Shown here: in pieces, positions 51,617 through 60,329 of the stretch
How positions within the stretch are numbered: the first letter of the stretch is position 1
Layout: every line of letters begins with the position of its first letter
NCBI RefSeq assembly: GCF_005047635.1
Contig: NZ_SUKC01000007.1
Coordinates: 139,202 to 203,201 of the forward strand
Origin: Arthrobacter sp. CAU 1506
GTDB taxonomy: Bacteria; Actinomycetota; Actinomycetes; Actinomycetales; Micrococcaceae
Length of the DNA stretch: 64,000 nucleotides
Direction of reading: 5' to 3'
Notes under the pieces: model-generated
The model's input: the letters and a program-made list of their open reading frames with translations, nothing else
Database searches by the model: none
Told to the model about the DNA's origin: nothing
Made by a program: the position numbers and the translations under genes

Positions 51617-52655
51617 TGACTTTCACTTCCCCGCTGGCGATCTTCGCCTCCAACTCGCTCAGGGCCGCGACGTTGTCCGCACCGAGGATTTTCTCGTCGT
51701 AAACCATTCCCCAGCCGTCCTCGGCGAATCCATAGCTCTGCTGGGACCCCTGCTTCAAGGTGCCGGCGGTAAAGTCCTCGGTCAACTGCTCGATTACTGC
51801 ATCGACCTTCATTTCAACGCTGCCCGGGACCTTACCGGGGGCCAGCGAACTCTTGTCGGTGACGATGCCGATGGGTGCGATCTCCTGGCCTGATTTGGCT
51901 GCATCGAAGATGCCTGCACCGGAAAGACCTGCGTAGGCGTACTGCGCGTACGCACCCTTGTTCTTCAAGGCCAGACCGATTTCGCGTCCCTTGGCCGGAT
52001 CCACGAAGGAGCCGACGTACTGGGCAGCGACCTTCATGTCTGGCGCAACATGCTCCACGCCCTGAACGTAGCCCGCTTCGCAATTTTGGATGACCGGGGC
52101 GTTCACGCCGCCGATAAACCCGGCAGTGTCCGCGCCTGCCTCGCCGTTGACGGTGGCGGCCAAGGCTCCCGCCATGAAGCACCCTTCGGCCGTACGGAAC
52201 TCGGCAGAAACCACCTCGGCGCTGTCCACCACACCGTCCAGGAAGACGAAGGTCGTGTCCGGGTTTTCCGCCGCGGTGTCGATCAGGGCATCAATCGCTT
52301 CGAACCCAAGCACGAACACCAGGTCGTTGGCATCTGCGGCGTCCTGCAGCAAAGGCGCAAAGTTCTGCGCCTGAAGCTGCCCCTCGTAGGTGTTGACGGC
52401 CGCGCCGCCCTCCTCCAGGGATGCCTGGGCCTTGGCTGCCTGGTCGAAGAAGTCGCCGTCGCCGAAGGCGTTGTCCACGAAGATGCCGATGCTGAGCTCC
52501 GCATCGCTCGCGCCGGCGGCTGCCGGAGCCTTGCCTCCACAGCCGGCCAGCAGCAAGCCGGCACAGGCCAGACCAGCCACGCCGGTCCAGGCTCTAAAGC
52601 TCGGAGCGTGGCGGCGCCCGTGACGTGATGCGGCGATGGGTTCGATGGCGTTCAT
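51606..52655 (-). CDS. BMP-family substrate-binding lipoprotein (PnrA/Med-like)
   Basis: Solute-binding lipoprotein of about 349 residues, basic N-terminus, then LACAGLLLAGC with the lipidated Cys. The mature part has SIGIFVDNAFGDGDFFDQAA, DLVFVLGFEAIDALID and GFIGGVNAPVIQNCEAGYVQG, matching BMP proteins that bind purine or pyrimidine nucleosides. ATG 52655 follows AAAGG by 7 nt; an ATG at 52670 lacks one. It is the first gene of an eight-gene operon ending at 44494 and is divergent from the 2-hydroxyacid dehydrogenase gene. Confidence 0.88.
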   Translation of the reverse strand: MNAIEPIAASRHGRRHAPSFRAWTGVAGLACAGLLLAGCGGKAPAAAGASDAELSIGIFVDNAFGDGDFFDQAAKAQASLEEGGAAVNTYEGQLQAQNFAPLLQDAADANDLVFVLGFEAIDALIDTAAENPDTTFVFLDGVVDSAEVVSAEFRTAEGCFMAGALAATVNGEAGADTAGFIGGVNAPVIQNCEAGYVQGVEHVAPDMKVAAQYVGSFVDPAKGREIGLALKNKGAYAQYAYAGLSGAGIFDAAKSGQEIAPIGIVTDKSSLAPGKVPGSVEMKVDAVIEQLTEDFTAGTLKQGSQQSYGFAEDGWGMVYDEKILGADNVAALSELEAKIASGEVKVNVQ

Positions 52656-52734
52656 GGTCGTGCCTTTCATGAAGGTGAACGGGGACTAATCGGCATTTAC
52701 CGTCGTCTTCTTCCAAGAAACTGTGCGGTTTCCC

Positions 52735-52763
52735 GTGACTGGAGTCACAGGCTAACATACAAT
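52735..52763 (+). promoter_or_regulatory. Promoter of the 2-hydroxyacid dehydrogenase operon
   Basis: -35 GTGACT (52735-52740), a 17-bp spacer and -10 TACAAT (52758-52763). The -35 lies inside a perfect inverted repeat GTGACT-GG-AGTCAC (52735-52748), which could be a second regulator site. Confidence 0.55.
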
Positions 52764-52782
52764 CATCATATGATGTGATCAA
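52754..52782 (-). promoter_or_regulatory. Promoter of the BMP-transporter operon
   Basis: On the minus strand, -35 TTGATC (52777-52782), a 17-bp spacer and -10 TATGTT (52754-52759). It overlaps the opposite promoter, and the CATCATATGATG palindrome lies in its spacer. Confidence 0.5.
52764..52775. promoter_or_regulatory. Shared operator candidate CATCATATGATG
   Basis: A perfect 12-bp palindrome that starts right after the plus-strand -10 and lies within the spacer of the minus-strand promoter. One bound regulator could block both. The GntR/FadR-type protein encoded at 53845 in one of the two operons is the obvious candidate. Confidence 0.55.
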
Positions 52783-52850
52783 CTGGTTTACGGAACCACG
52801 TCGCAAAGCGCGAGAACCGGACCTCTACAAGAACCAAGGGAGATGAAGCG

Positions 52851-53804
52851 ATGAAGCGAGTTGTCGTCACAGACCACGCATTCCGTGATGTCACGATTGA
52901 AGAAGCCGCGGCGGTGGAAAACGGTGCGACGTTTGCCTGCTTCACCTGTGTAGAGGAGCAGGAGACCGCTGATGCCGTGGCGGGCGCAGACGTTGCGATA
53001 GTCAACTTTGCGCCGATCACACGCGCCGTGTTGGAGCGCATGAATGCCGGAGCGACCGTGGTCAGGTATGGAATTGGCTACGACAACGTGGACCTGGATG
53101 CCGCGCGTCAATTAGGCGTGCAGGTGGCGAACGTGCCGGATTACGGTGTGGACACCGTGGCCGATCATGCAGTGGCTTCGCTGCTGACCATGGCACGCCG
53201 CATCCCCTTGTACAACCAGCGGATTCAGGCGAACGGCTGGACCCGCCCCGGCGACGTGGGACCGATCCCAGGTTTCCGGTCCATGACCGTGGGGCTGGTG
53301 GGAATGGGGCGCATTGCGCAGGCCGTACACAAGCGGCTCACGCCCTTTGGCTTCAGCTTTGTCGGATTCGACCCGTTCTGCCCTGCCGAGGTCTTCGCCA
53401 ACCTTGGCATCGCGCAGGTGGGCATCGAAGAGCTGGCCGCTCGTTCCCATGCCGTCACCCTGCACGCTCCGAGCACTCCGGAAACCCATCGGATGGTTGG
53501 AGAAGACTTCTTCGCGAGAGCCCAGGAGGGCATCGTCCTGGTCAACACGGCACGCGGTCCCCTCGTCGACCTTGACGCCTTGGCGTCCGCCGTCAAAGAC
53601 GGGAAGGTTGCCGGTGCGGTTTTGGACGTTACCGATCCGGAGCCGTTGCCGGCCGACTCGCCGCTCCGCCTCATGCCGGAAGTTGTTCTGACACCCCATG
53701 CTGCCTTCTACGACGAAGATTCACTGCGCAATCTTCAGCAGTTGGCGAGCGATGAAGCCGTGCGCGCCGTGCGCGGAGAGGAATTACGATGCAGGGTTGC
53801 CTAG
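52851..53804 (+). CDS. D-isomer-specific 2-hydroxyacid dehydrogenase
   Basis: NAD(P)-dependent enzyme of 317 residues that interconverts a 2-hydroxy acid and a 2-keto acid. It has VGLVGMGRIAQAV for the cofactor, catalytic Arg in NTARGPLVDLDAL, Glu in VTDPEPLP and His in LTPHAAFY. GGGAG precedes the ATG by about 9 nt. It resembles the phosphoglycerate dehydrogenase/CtBP group but is not SerA, since it lacks ACT domains. Beside KGSA-forming genes it may oxidise a sugar-derived hydroxy acid. Confidence 0.88.
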   Translation: MKRVVVTDHAFRDVTIEEAAAVENGATFACFTCVEEQETADAVAGADVAIVNFAPITRAVLERMNAGATVVRYGIGYDNVDLDAARQLGVQVANVPDYGVDTVADHAVASLLTMARRIPLYNQRIQANGWTRPGDVGPIPGFRSMTVGLVGMGRIAQAVHKRLTPFGFSFVGFDPFCPAEVFANLGIAQVGIEELAARSHAVTLHAPSTPETHRMVGEDFFARAQEGIVLVNTARGPLVDLDALASAVKDGKVAGAVLDVTDPEPLPADSPLRLMPEVVLTPHAAFYDEDSLRNLQQLASDEAVRAVRGEELRCRVA

Positions 53805-53844
53805 AGGAGCCGATATCAACGCCATGGAAAGGGGAACTGCCACG

Positions 53845-54603
53845 ATGGTAGCCACAAACAGCACCCAAGCCGCGGCGGCACCACGCAGCCAGTCCAAGAC
53901 CGCACGCAATCGTCGGAACCGGCTGTCAGACCAGATCGCCGAAAAAATCAAGGACAAGCTCATAGCCGACGGGCTTCAGCCCGGCGACAAGCTGCCCACG
54001 GAACCCGAACTGGCCGATTTGTACGACGTCAGCCGCAGCGTGGTGCGGGAGGCCGGAAGGATCCTCGATGAGCGGGGCTTGGTCGACATTCGACCAGGTC
54101 GGGGAATGATTGTGGCCGAGTTTGACGGCACATCGATCTCGCGGCAGTTCGAACTCATGCTTGAGCTGAAGCACGGCGCTTTTCCGGACCTGATGGAGAT
54201 GCGTTTGGTTCTTGAAGTGGGCATGACGGAACTGGCGGCGCGAAGGCGGACGCCGGCCGACGAAGCCCGGATCCGCACCGCCCTGAAGGAATTTTCTGCG
54301 GCCGGAGATGACCACGTCTCTGCGCTCGCGTGGGACCTGGAATTCCATGAGGCCATTGCAGCCGCGTCGGGCAACCAGTTTTTCGTGCACATCGTCAATC
54401 CGATCAACGAATACTTGCACCGCGTATACGAAACAAGCCTCGGATACGAAGCTGCGCAAAACCAGACAATGATGGAGCACACGGAGATTGCGCAGGCAAT
54501 CTTTGCCGGTGACGCCGCGGCCGCCCGGGAAGCCTCCTTGCGCCATCTCACCCGAATCTACGATTCGGCTGAGCAACTTCTCGACCCACTGAAGGATGCT
54601 TAG
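53845..54603 (+). CDS. GntR/FadR-family transcriptional regulator
   Basis: Regulator of about 252 residues. The winged helix is LSDQIAEKIKDKLIADGLQP, GDKLPTEPELADLYDVSRSV and VREAGRILDERGLVDIRPG. The C-terminal FCD domain has metal/ligand residues in DLEFHEAI, MEHTEIAQAI and RHLTRIYD. FCD members often bind sugar acids or organic acids. ATG 53845 follows AAAGGGGA by about 10 nt; ATG 53824 is the alternative. It probably binds the palindrome at 52764-52775. Confidence 0.88.
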   Translation: MVATNSTQAAAAPRSQSKTARNRRNRLSDQIAEKIKDKLIADGLQPGDKLPTEPELADLYDVSRSVVREAGRILDERGLVDIRPGRGMIVAEFDGTSISRQFELMLELKHGAFPDLMEMRLVLEVGMTELAARRRTPADEARIRTALKEFSAAGDDHVSALAWDLEFHEAIAAASGNQFFVHIVNPINEYLHRVYETSLGYEAAQNQTMMEHTEIAQAIFAGDAAAAREASLRHLTRIYDSAEQLLDPLKDA

Positions 54604-54662
54604 GCCCCCGCGCCCAGGATTCAAAGCATCGTTCGCTTACCCCACACTTTAAGGAGCAATTC

Positions 54663-55475
54663 ATGACATCGGTCGCTGCCGACCCCACCTTCCCGGTAGA
54701 CCTCGCCTGCACGCCGTCGGATTTCAGCCTGGCAGGACGCCATATTGTTGTCACCGGGGCAGGCCGCGGCCTGGGCCAGGGCATGGCGCTGTCCGCCGCG
54801 CTGGCGGGCGCCCGCGTCACGCTCGTCGCCCGTTCGGCGGACCAGCTGGCAGAAACAGCTGATCTGGCCCGGCGTGCAGGCCGTTCAGACTGCTTCGTCC
54901 ACCCTGCCGATTTGTCGAACCTGGAAGCTATTCCGGAACTAGTCGAGACCATCAGTGAACGCGGTGCAATCGATGGTGTCGTCCACGCCGCCGGTGTCCA
55001 ACGCCGCAAGGACGCGGTGGACGTCACCCCCGAGGACTGGCGGTTCGTTCAGACGATGAACGCCGAAGCACCCTTCTTCCTCAGCACGGCCATCGCCCGG
55101 CGCCAGCAGGCCGAGTCCAGGCCGGGCTCCCATGTGTTTATCGGCTCGCTGAACAGCACCATCGCCCTCCCCCGGATTGCGCCGTACGTGGCCTCCAAGA
55201 CCGCCATGGTCGGCATCGCCCGCATCCTGTCAACGGAATGGTCCCGCTTCGGCATCCGGTCGAACGTCATCGGACCCGGCTATTTCCAGACCAAATTGAC
55301 CGAAGACCTGTTCAGCCAGCCTGGACAGCGCGAACGGATCATGGGTCGCATTCCGATGGACCGGCTGGGAACCCCGGCCGATCTCGGCGGGATGGCCGTC
55401 TTCCTGCTCTCGGACGCGTCCCGCTATGTGACCGGCCAGCTCCTGAACGTCGACGGCGGCTGGCTCGCCGCCTGA
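54663..55475 (+). CDS. SDR-family oxidoreductase, KduD/sugar-acid dehydrogenase-like
   Basis: Classical SDR of 270 residues: VVTGAGRGLGQGM, HAAGVQRRKDAVDVTPEDW, Ser in FIGSLNS, and the catalytic YVASK. The GVQRRKD... stretch is like KduD-type 2-deoxygluconate or 2-keto-3-deoxy acid dehydrogenases (from memory). AAGGAG precedes the ATG at 6-7 nt. It is 59 bp downstream of the GntR gene. A sugar or sugar-acid dehydrogenation step before dehydratation would fit the cluster. Confidence 0.86.
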   Translation: MTSVAADPTFPVDLACTPSDFSLAGRHIVVTGAGRGLGQGMALSAALAGARVTLVARSADQLAETADLARRAGRSDCFVHPADLSNLEAIPELVETISERGAIDGVVHAAGVQRRKDAVDVTPEDWRFVQTMNAEAPFFLSTAIARRQQAESRPGSHVFIGSLNSTIALPRIAPYVASKTAMVGIARILSTEWSRFGIRSNVIGPGYFQTKLTEDLFSQPGQRERIMGRIPMDRLGTPADLGGMAVFLLSDASRYVTGQLLNVDGGWLAA

Positions 55476-55522
55476 TCCGGATCGACATCAGCGACCCTTC
55501 CCTCACGACTGAAAGAGGCAAC

Positions 55523-57094
55523 ATGCCCATCACTGGACGATCGATCATTGCCAGCGAGCCCACCGTCGGTTCACACGGCAGTACCCGGGCCATCAACCCG
55601 GCCACCGGGGAATCCCTCGACCCCGAATTCACCTTCGTCGGCCCGGCGGACGTAGACGCCGCGGCGAAACAGGCGGCGGAGGCATTCGACACTTACCGAA
55701 CCACCGCCCCTGACCGGCGCGCCGCGTTCCTTGAAGCCATTGCCGCCAACCTGGACAGCATCAAGGATGAAGTCGTTCAGCGTGCACATCAGGAAACCGG
55801 GCTACCACTGGCCCGGCTGCAGGGCGAACACGGCCGCACCACCGGCCAGCTACGGATGTTCGCAGCCGAACTCCGGCTGGGCGCCCACCACGAGGTCCGA
55901 ATCGACCGCGCACAACCGGACCGGCTTCCCGCAGCGGCGCCAGACATCAGACAGCGCCAGATCCCCTTGGGGCCCGTCGCCGTCTTCGGCGCCAGCAATT
56001 TTCCGCTGGCATTCTCCACCGCCGGCGGCGATACAGCCTCAGCCCTAGCTGCTGGCTGCCCCGTGATCGTGAAGGCGCACAATGCCCACCCCGGTACGGC
56101 CGAACTCGTCGGTCAGGCCGTGACCCAGGCTGTCTCAGCCTCCGGGCTGCCTGCCGGAACCTTCTCCATCCTTTTCGGCTCCGGCAGCACCATCGGGCAG
56201 GAATTGGCAGCCCACCCCGCCGTCAAAGCCATCGGCTTCACCGGCTCCCAAGCGGCTGGCACCGACCTGATGCGCACAGCGGCGGCCCGGCCGGAGCCCA
56301 TCCCCGTCTACGCCGAGATGTCCAGCATCAACCCGGTGGTTATCCTCCCGGAGGCCATGCAGGCAGATCCCGAGTCCCTCGCCGACGGGTTCGTCGGGTC
56401 GCTGACATTGGGGGCGGGCCAATTCTGCACCAACCCCGGCCTCCTCTTTGTTCCAAAGGAATCGCAGCGGTTCGTGGAACGCGCGAGCGCAGCCGTCTCC
56501 GGAGCGCACGGCCAAACCATGCTGTCCCCCGCAATCGCCACCTCCTACCAGGACGGGATCGCGGCCCTGGATCACCCCGGAGTGGAGCCGTTGGCTGCCG
56601 GCCTCCCCGGCGACACTTTCAACGCTCCCGCCCCGGCGCTCTTCCGGACCACGGTGCACCACTTCATGCAGACGCCTGACCTCCAGGAAGAAGTCTTCGG
56701 CTCGGCCGCGCTCCTGGTCGAATACGCCGATGCCGCTGAACTACGCGAAGCGCTTGAGGGGCTCCACGGCCAACTGACCGCCACCATTCACTCGGCACCA
56801 GCTGACGGCACAGTGGTCCGCGACATCCTGCCAGTGTTGGAACGCAAGGTTGGCCGGATCCTCTTTAACGGCTGGCCAACCGGGGTGGAAGTCAACCACA
56901 CCATGGTCCATGGCGGTCCGTTCCCTGCTACCTCGGACAGCCGCACAACGTCTGTCGGCTCGCTGGCTATCTACCGCTTCCAGCGGCCCGTCAGCTACCA
57001 GAACGTCCCGGCCGAGTTCTTGCCGCCGGCCCTCACGGACGACAACCCGTGGTCGTTGCCCCGCAGGATCGACGGGACCCTCCACACCAGCTGA
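55523..57094 (+). CDS. Alpha-ketoglutarate semialdehyde dehydrogenase
   Basis: Aldehyde dehydrogenase of 523 residues in the KGSADH group that oxidises 2,5-dioxopentanoate to alpha-ketoglutarate with NAD(P). Characteristic features are INPATGESLDPEFTFVG, ETGLPLARLQGEHGRTTGQL, GASNFPLAFSTAGGDTASA, the base near Glu265 in YAEMSSINPV and the nucleophile Cys302 in GAGQFCTNPG. AGAGG precedes the ATG by 4 nt. It ends the operon, ahead of a hairpin with a T-rich tail. Together with the XylX-like protein it forms the last two steps of a Weimberg-type pathway. Confidence 0.9.
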   Translation: MPITGRSIIASEPTVGSHGSTRAINPATGESLDPEFTFVGPADVDAAAKQAAEAFDTYRTTAPDRRAAFLEAIAANLDSIKDEVVQRAHQETGLPLARLQGEHGRTTGQLRMFAAELRLGAHHEVRIDRAQPDRLPAAAPDIRQRQIPLGPVAVFGASNFPLAFSTAGGDTASALAAGCPVIVKAHNAHPGTAELVGQAVTQAVSASGLPAGTFSILFGSGSTIGQELAAHPAVKAIGFTGSQAAGTDLMRTAAARPEPIPVYAEMSSINPVVILPEAMQADPESLADGFVGSLTLGAGQFCTNPGLLFVPKESQRFVERASAAVSGAHGQTMLSPAIATSYQDGIAALDHPGVEPLAAGLPGDTFNAPAPALFRTTVHHFMQTPDLQEEVFGSAALLVEYADAAELREALEGLHGQLTATIHSAPADGTVVRDILPVLERKVGRILFNGWPTGVEVNHTMVHGGPFPATSDSRTTSVGSLAIYRFQRPVSYQNVPAEFLPPALTDDNPWSLPRRIDGTLHTS

Positions 57095-57121
57095 CGCCGG
57101 CACGTCCGAACATCCAGTTGC

Positions 57122-57157
57122 AGCAGCAGGGAGACCACCTATGGCCTCCCTGCTGCT
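57122..57157 (+). terminator. Hairpin terminator after the KGSA dehydrogenase
   Basis: Arms AGCAGCAGGGAG (57122-57133) and CTCCCTGCTGCT (57146-57157) and a T-rich tail TCATCTTGTTCT on the plus strand. This is the clearest intrinsic terminator in the window. Confidence 0.75.
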
Positions 57158-57263
57158 TCATCTTGTTCTAGGACCCATCCAGACGTCGGCCACTGATACG
57201 GGCAGGTCGCCAATGCTTGGGCGCACTGTGCCCCGCCCATCGGCCCCTGGGGCAGGACCCGGA

Positions 57264-57827
57264 TCAGCGCGACCGATGCATCTGCAGCCCCTCGAGCAGC
57301 GTATTGACGCCGAAGAGGAACGCTTCGCCGTCAGCGTCGGAATCAGGGCCCGGTTCCAGCAGTCCGGATCGGGCAAGCTCGGCCCTGGCCTGCTCCTCCG
57401 CCACCGCGCCGAGGATGTAGTGCGTCAGGCTCTTCGCCCCCCAGCGTGCGTGCAGTTCGCTCAGTCCGCTCTCAGCCAAGAGCGCGGTCATTCCATGCAC
57501 CGGGGTGAAGGACTCCGGCGCCAGCGCCTGCGCGAGCGAAACGACGTCCGAGCCGTCGCGCACGGCAAGCAGCGCACCGCGCAGATCCTGCGCGGACCGC
57601 CGCACGGCGCCGTCAGGGTCGCCCCCGGCGTGACCCACTTTCACGGGCTCCAGGATTCGCCCAGCCAGCGCCACCAGCAGTTCCTGCTTGTTCTTGACAT
57701 GCCAATACAGCGCTCCGGGCTGAACGCCGAGATCCCGGGCAAGCCTGCGCATCGAGAGATCGGCCAGACCGTACGAGCGCAAGATTTCCAAGGCCGTATC
57801 GATAATTTTCTGGCGCGTCAGGGCCAC
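57264..57827 (-). CDS. bioQ: TetR-family repressor, BioQ-like
   Basis: Repressor of 187 residues with the N-terminal helix-turn-helix IDTALEILRSYGLADLSMRRL, ARDLGVQPGALYWHVKNKQ and a helical ligand domain. It is divergent from bioB with the palindrome at 57918-57934 between them. In Corynebacterium and Mycobacterium a TetR protein, BioQ, binds TGAAC-N3-GTT-type sites at biotin genes (from memory), and the site here matches. The start is a GTG with GGAG upstream. The name rests on context as well as family. Confidence 0.78.
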   Translation of the reverse strand: MALTRQKIIDTALEILRSYGLADLSMRRLARDLGVQPGALYWHVKNKQELLVALAGRILEPVKVGHAGGDPDGAVRRSAQDLRGALLAVRDGSDVVSLAQALAPESFTPVHGMTALLAESGLSELHARWGAKSLTHYILGAVAEEQARAELARSGLLEPGPDSDADGEAFLFGVNTLLEGLQMHRSR

Positions 57828-57890
57828 ATTGGACTCCGTCCTCTCCGTCTCCCAACGATGTCACGTTATCGCGTCCATCATGCACCATCC

Positions 57891-57919
57891 TTGACAAGCA
57901 CTCCCGCCCCACCCACTAT
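57891..57919 (+). promoter_or_regulatory. Promoter of the biotin operon
   Basis: -35 TTGACA (57891-57896, consensus), a 17-bp spacer and -10-like CACTAT (57914-57919). The expected start point, about 7 nt later, is at or next to the bioB GTG at 57926, implying a leaderless mRNA. Confidence 0.6.
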
Positions 57920-57934
57920 TGAACAGTGTTCAAT
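57918..57934. promoter_or_regulatory. BioQ-type operator ATTGAACAGTGTTCAAT
   Basis: A perfect palindrome with 8-bp arms around one G. It overlaps the last two -10 bases, the predicted start of transcription and the first three bioB codons. It contains TGAAC-N3-GTTCA, consistent with the known BioQ box pattern. Confidence 0.75.
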
Positions 57935-59005
57935 TCCTTTCATGACCTGGCCGGCCGGCAGCTGGCCGGCGGCACCCTGACCCGCGACGATGCGCGTGCC
58001 ATTCTCGCTTCCGACGACTCACAACTGCTGGAGCTGACGGCGGCAGCAGCAACGCTGCGGCGGGCCCACTTCGGCAATACCGTCAAGGTGAATTATTTGG
58101 TGAACCTCAAGTCGGGCCTCTGCCCGGAGGACTGCACCTACTGCTCGCAGCGCCTGGGTTCGGCCGCCGAAATCCTCAAGTACACCTGGCTCAAACCGGA
58201 AGAGGCAGCCGAACAGGCCGCCAGTGGCATCCGCGCCGGCGCCTCACGGGTCTGCCTGGTGGCCAGCGGCAAGGGTCCGACCGACCGGGACGTGGACCGA
58301 GTGGCCAACATGGTCGCCGGGCTCAAGGACGAGCACCCGCAGGTGGAGGTCTGCGCCTGCCTGGGCATCCTCAAGGACGGGCAAGCGGAAAAGCTCAAGA
58401 CCGCCGGGGTGGACGCCTACAACCACAACCTGAACACCAGTGAATCCAACTACGCCGACATCTGCACCACCCACGAATACTCCGACCGCGTGCGTACCGT
58501 CAATCATGCCAAGGACGCCGGCCTCTCCCCCTGCTCGGGCCTGATCGTAGGCATGGGCGAGAGCGACGAAGAGCTGATCGACGCGGTCTTCGCCCTGCGC
58601 GAGTTGGAGACCGATTCGATCCCGGTCAACTTCCTGATGCCCTTCGAGGGCACCCCGCTGGAGGACACCTGGCTGCTCACGCCGGCGCACTGCCTGCGGA
58701 TCTTGGCGCTGGTGCGCTTCGCCTGCCCTTCGACGGAACTGCGGATGGCCGGCGGCCGCGAAATGCACCTGCGTTCCCTGCAGCCGTTGGCCCTCCACGT
58801 GGCCAACTCGCTCTTCCTCGGCGACTACCTGACCAGCGAGGGCCAGGCCGCGAAGGCGGACTTGGAGATGATTGCCGACGCCGGCTTCACGGTCCTGGCT
58901 CCCGCCGGCCCGGTGCCCACTGCGGCCGCGGACGACGACGGTGCCCCGACACAGATTTCCATCCGGCGCCGCGGCGCGGGGACGGAGCTTGCCCCCAATG
59001 CCTGA
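57926..59005 (+). CDS. bioB: Biotin synthase BioB
   Basis: Radical SAM enzyme of 359 residues that inserts sulfur into dethiobiotin. The [4Fe-4S] motif is CPEDCTYC (Cys spacing CxxxCxxC), preceded by [12 protein letters not shown] and followed by [19 protein letters not shown] residues; YNHNLNTSE and [11 protein letters not shown] are also typical. There is no ribosome site before the GTG at 57926, and the N-terminus [15 protein letters not shown] matches the family start, so leaderless initiation is likely. It overlaps bioA by 8 bp. Confidence 0.95.
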   Translation: MFNSFHDLAGRQLAGGTLTRDDARAILASDDSQLLELTAAAATLRRAHFGNTVKVNYLVNLKSGLCPEDCTYCSQRLGSAAEILKYTWLKPEEAAEQAASGIRAGASRVCLVASGKGPTDRDVDRVANMVAGLKDEHPQVEVCACLGILKDGQAEKLKTAGVDAYNHNLNTSESNYADICTTHEYSDRVRTVNHAKDAGLSPCSGLIVGMGESDEELIDAVFALRELETDSIPVNFLMPFEGTPLEDTWLLTPAHCLRILALVRFACPSTELRMAGGREMHLRSLQPLALHVANSLFLGDYLTSEGQAAKADLEMIADAGFTVLAPAGPVPTAAADDDGAPTQISIRRRGAGTELAPNA

Positions 59006-60329
59006 GGCAGCGCTGTCCGGCGCCGCGCTGCTTGCGCGCGACCGCGGCCTGCTCTGGCATCCGTACGCCCCGCTGGACGGTCCCGCGCCCTATGCGGTTG
59101 CCGCCGCGGACGGCGTGCGGCTGCAACTGGAAGCCGAGGACGGGGCGCGCTTCGAGGCGGTGGATGCCATGAGCTCCTGGTGGTCCGCCATCCACGGCTA
59201 CCGGCATCCCGTCCTTGACGACGCGGTAGGCCGCCAGGTGGAGCGGTTCAGCCACGTGATGTTCGGCGGGCTTACGCACGAGCCTGCCGTCCGGCTGGCC
59301 GAGCAACTGGCGGAGCTGGCCCCGGATCCGCTGCGGCACGTGTTCTTCGCGGACTCCGGTTCGGTCTCGGTGGAGGTCGCGCTGAAGCTGGCCATCCAGT
59401 ACCAGGCCGCTGCAGGGCGGCCGGGCCGGCACGCTTTCCTGGCCCTGCGCGGTGGTTACCACGGGGACACCTTCGGTGCGATGAGCGTGTGCGATCCGCT
59501 GGACGGCATGCACTCGGCCTTCCCCTCCCTGCCCGTCCAGCATTTCCTCCCCCGGCCGCCGGCCGCGAGGCTAGACGGCGGCAGCCTGGTCTCCGACGCC
59601 GGAGCGGTTGCCGGCTGGACCGCGGAACTGGAGACCGCCGTCGCCCGGCACCGGCACGGGCTGGCCGGGATCATTGTGGAACCGGTGCTACAGGGCGCCG
59701 GCGGAATGCATACCTACGCGCCCGAATGCCTGCAGGCCCTGCGCCGGGTGGCCGACACGCACGGCCTACTGCTCGTCTTCGACGAAATCGCCACCGGCTT
59801 CGGTCGCACCGGCAGGCTCTTCGCCAGCGAATGGGCAGGAGTGGTCCCGGACGTCATGTGCGTGGGCAAAGCCCTCACCGGCGGCTACCTGACCCTGGCC
59901 GCGGTGCTGTGCTCCACGACGGTCGCGGAAGTCATCACCGCCTCCGAATTCCGGGCCCTCCTGCACGGGCCGACCTTTATGGCCAACCCGCTGGCCTGCG
60001 CCACGGCCTTGGCCTCGCTACAGCTGCTGGAATCCGCCGGCTGGAAGGAGCAGGTGCGAGGCGTCGAAGCCGGCCTGCGCGCATCCCTGGCCCCGGCATC
60101 TGGGCTGGGGTCCGTCCGGGACGTGCGGGTACTCGGCGCGGTCGGCGTCGTCGAACTCCACGATGCGGTGGACGTCCCGGCCGTGACCCGTGCGGCCCTG
60201 GCGCACGGGGTCTGGGTGCGCCCGTTCCGCAACCTCGTCTACACCATGCCGCCATATGTCTGCACGCCGGCTGACGTTGCGACGATCGGCGCGGGCATGA
60301 GTGCCGCCGTTAAGGAGGTGCACGGCTGA
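58998..60329 (+). CDS. bioA: Adenosylmethionine-8-amino-7-oxononanoate aminotransferase BioA
   Basis: PLP enzyme of 443 residues that transfers the amino group of SAM to KAPA, giving DAPA. It has LLWHPYAP at the start, [36 protein letters not shown], the [14 protein letters not shown] aspartate and the PLP lysine in [10 protein letters not shown]. It is translationally coupled to bioB (8-bp overlap) and to bioF (shared base in TGATG). Confidence 0.95.
   Translation: MPEAALSGAALLARDRGLLWHPYAPLDGPAPYAVAAADGVRLQLEAEDGARFEAVDAMSSWWSAIHGYRHPVLDDAVGRQVERFSHVMFGGLTHEPAVRLAEQLAELAPDPLRHVFFADSGSVSVEVALKLAIQYQAAAGRPGRHAFLALRGGYHGDTFGAMSVCDPLDGMHSAFPSLPVQHFLPRPPAARLDGGSLVSDAGAVAGWTAELETAVARHRHGLAGIIVEPVLQGAGGMHTYAPECLQALRRVADTHGLLLVFDEIATGFGRTGRLFASEWAGVVPDVMCVGKALTGGYLTLAAVLCSTTVAEVITASEFRALLHGPTFMANPLACATALASLQLLESAGWKEQVRGVEAGLRASLAPASGLGSVRDVRVLGAVGVVELHDAVDVPAVTRAALAHGVWVRPFRNLVYTMPPYVCTPADVATIGAGMSAAVKEVHG

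Noticed and set aside
55238..55522. N-terminal extension of the KGSA dehydrogenase
   Set aside because: The extension overlaps the SDR gene and has no motif; ATG 55523 has a ribosome site and gives the family length.
57926..57945. A downstream start for bioB to free the operator from coding sequence
   Set aside because: The nearby ATG is out of frame, and the residues coded from the GTG match the usual BioB N-terminus.
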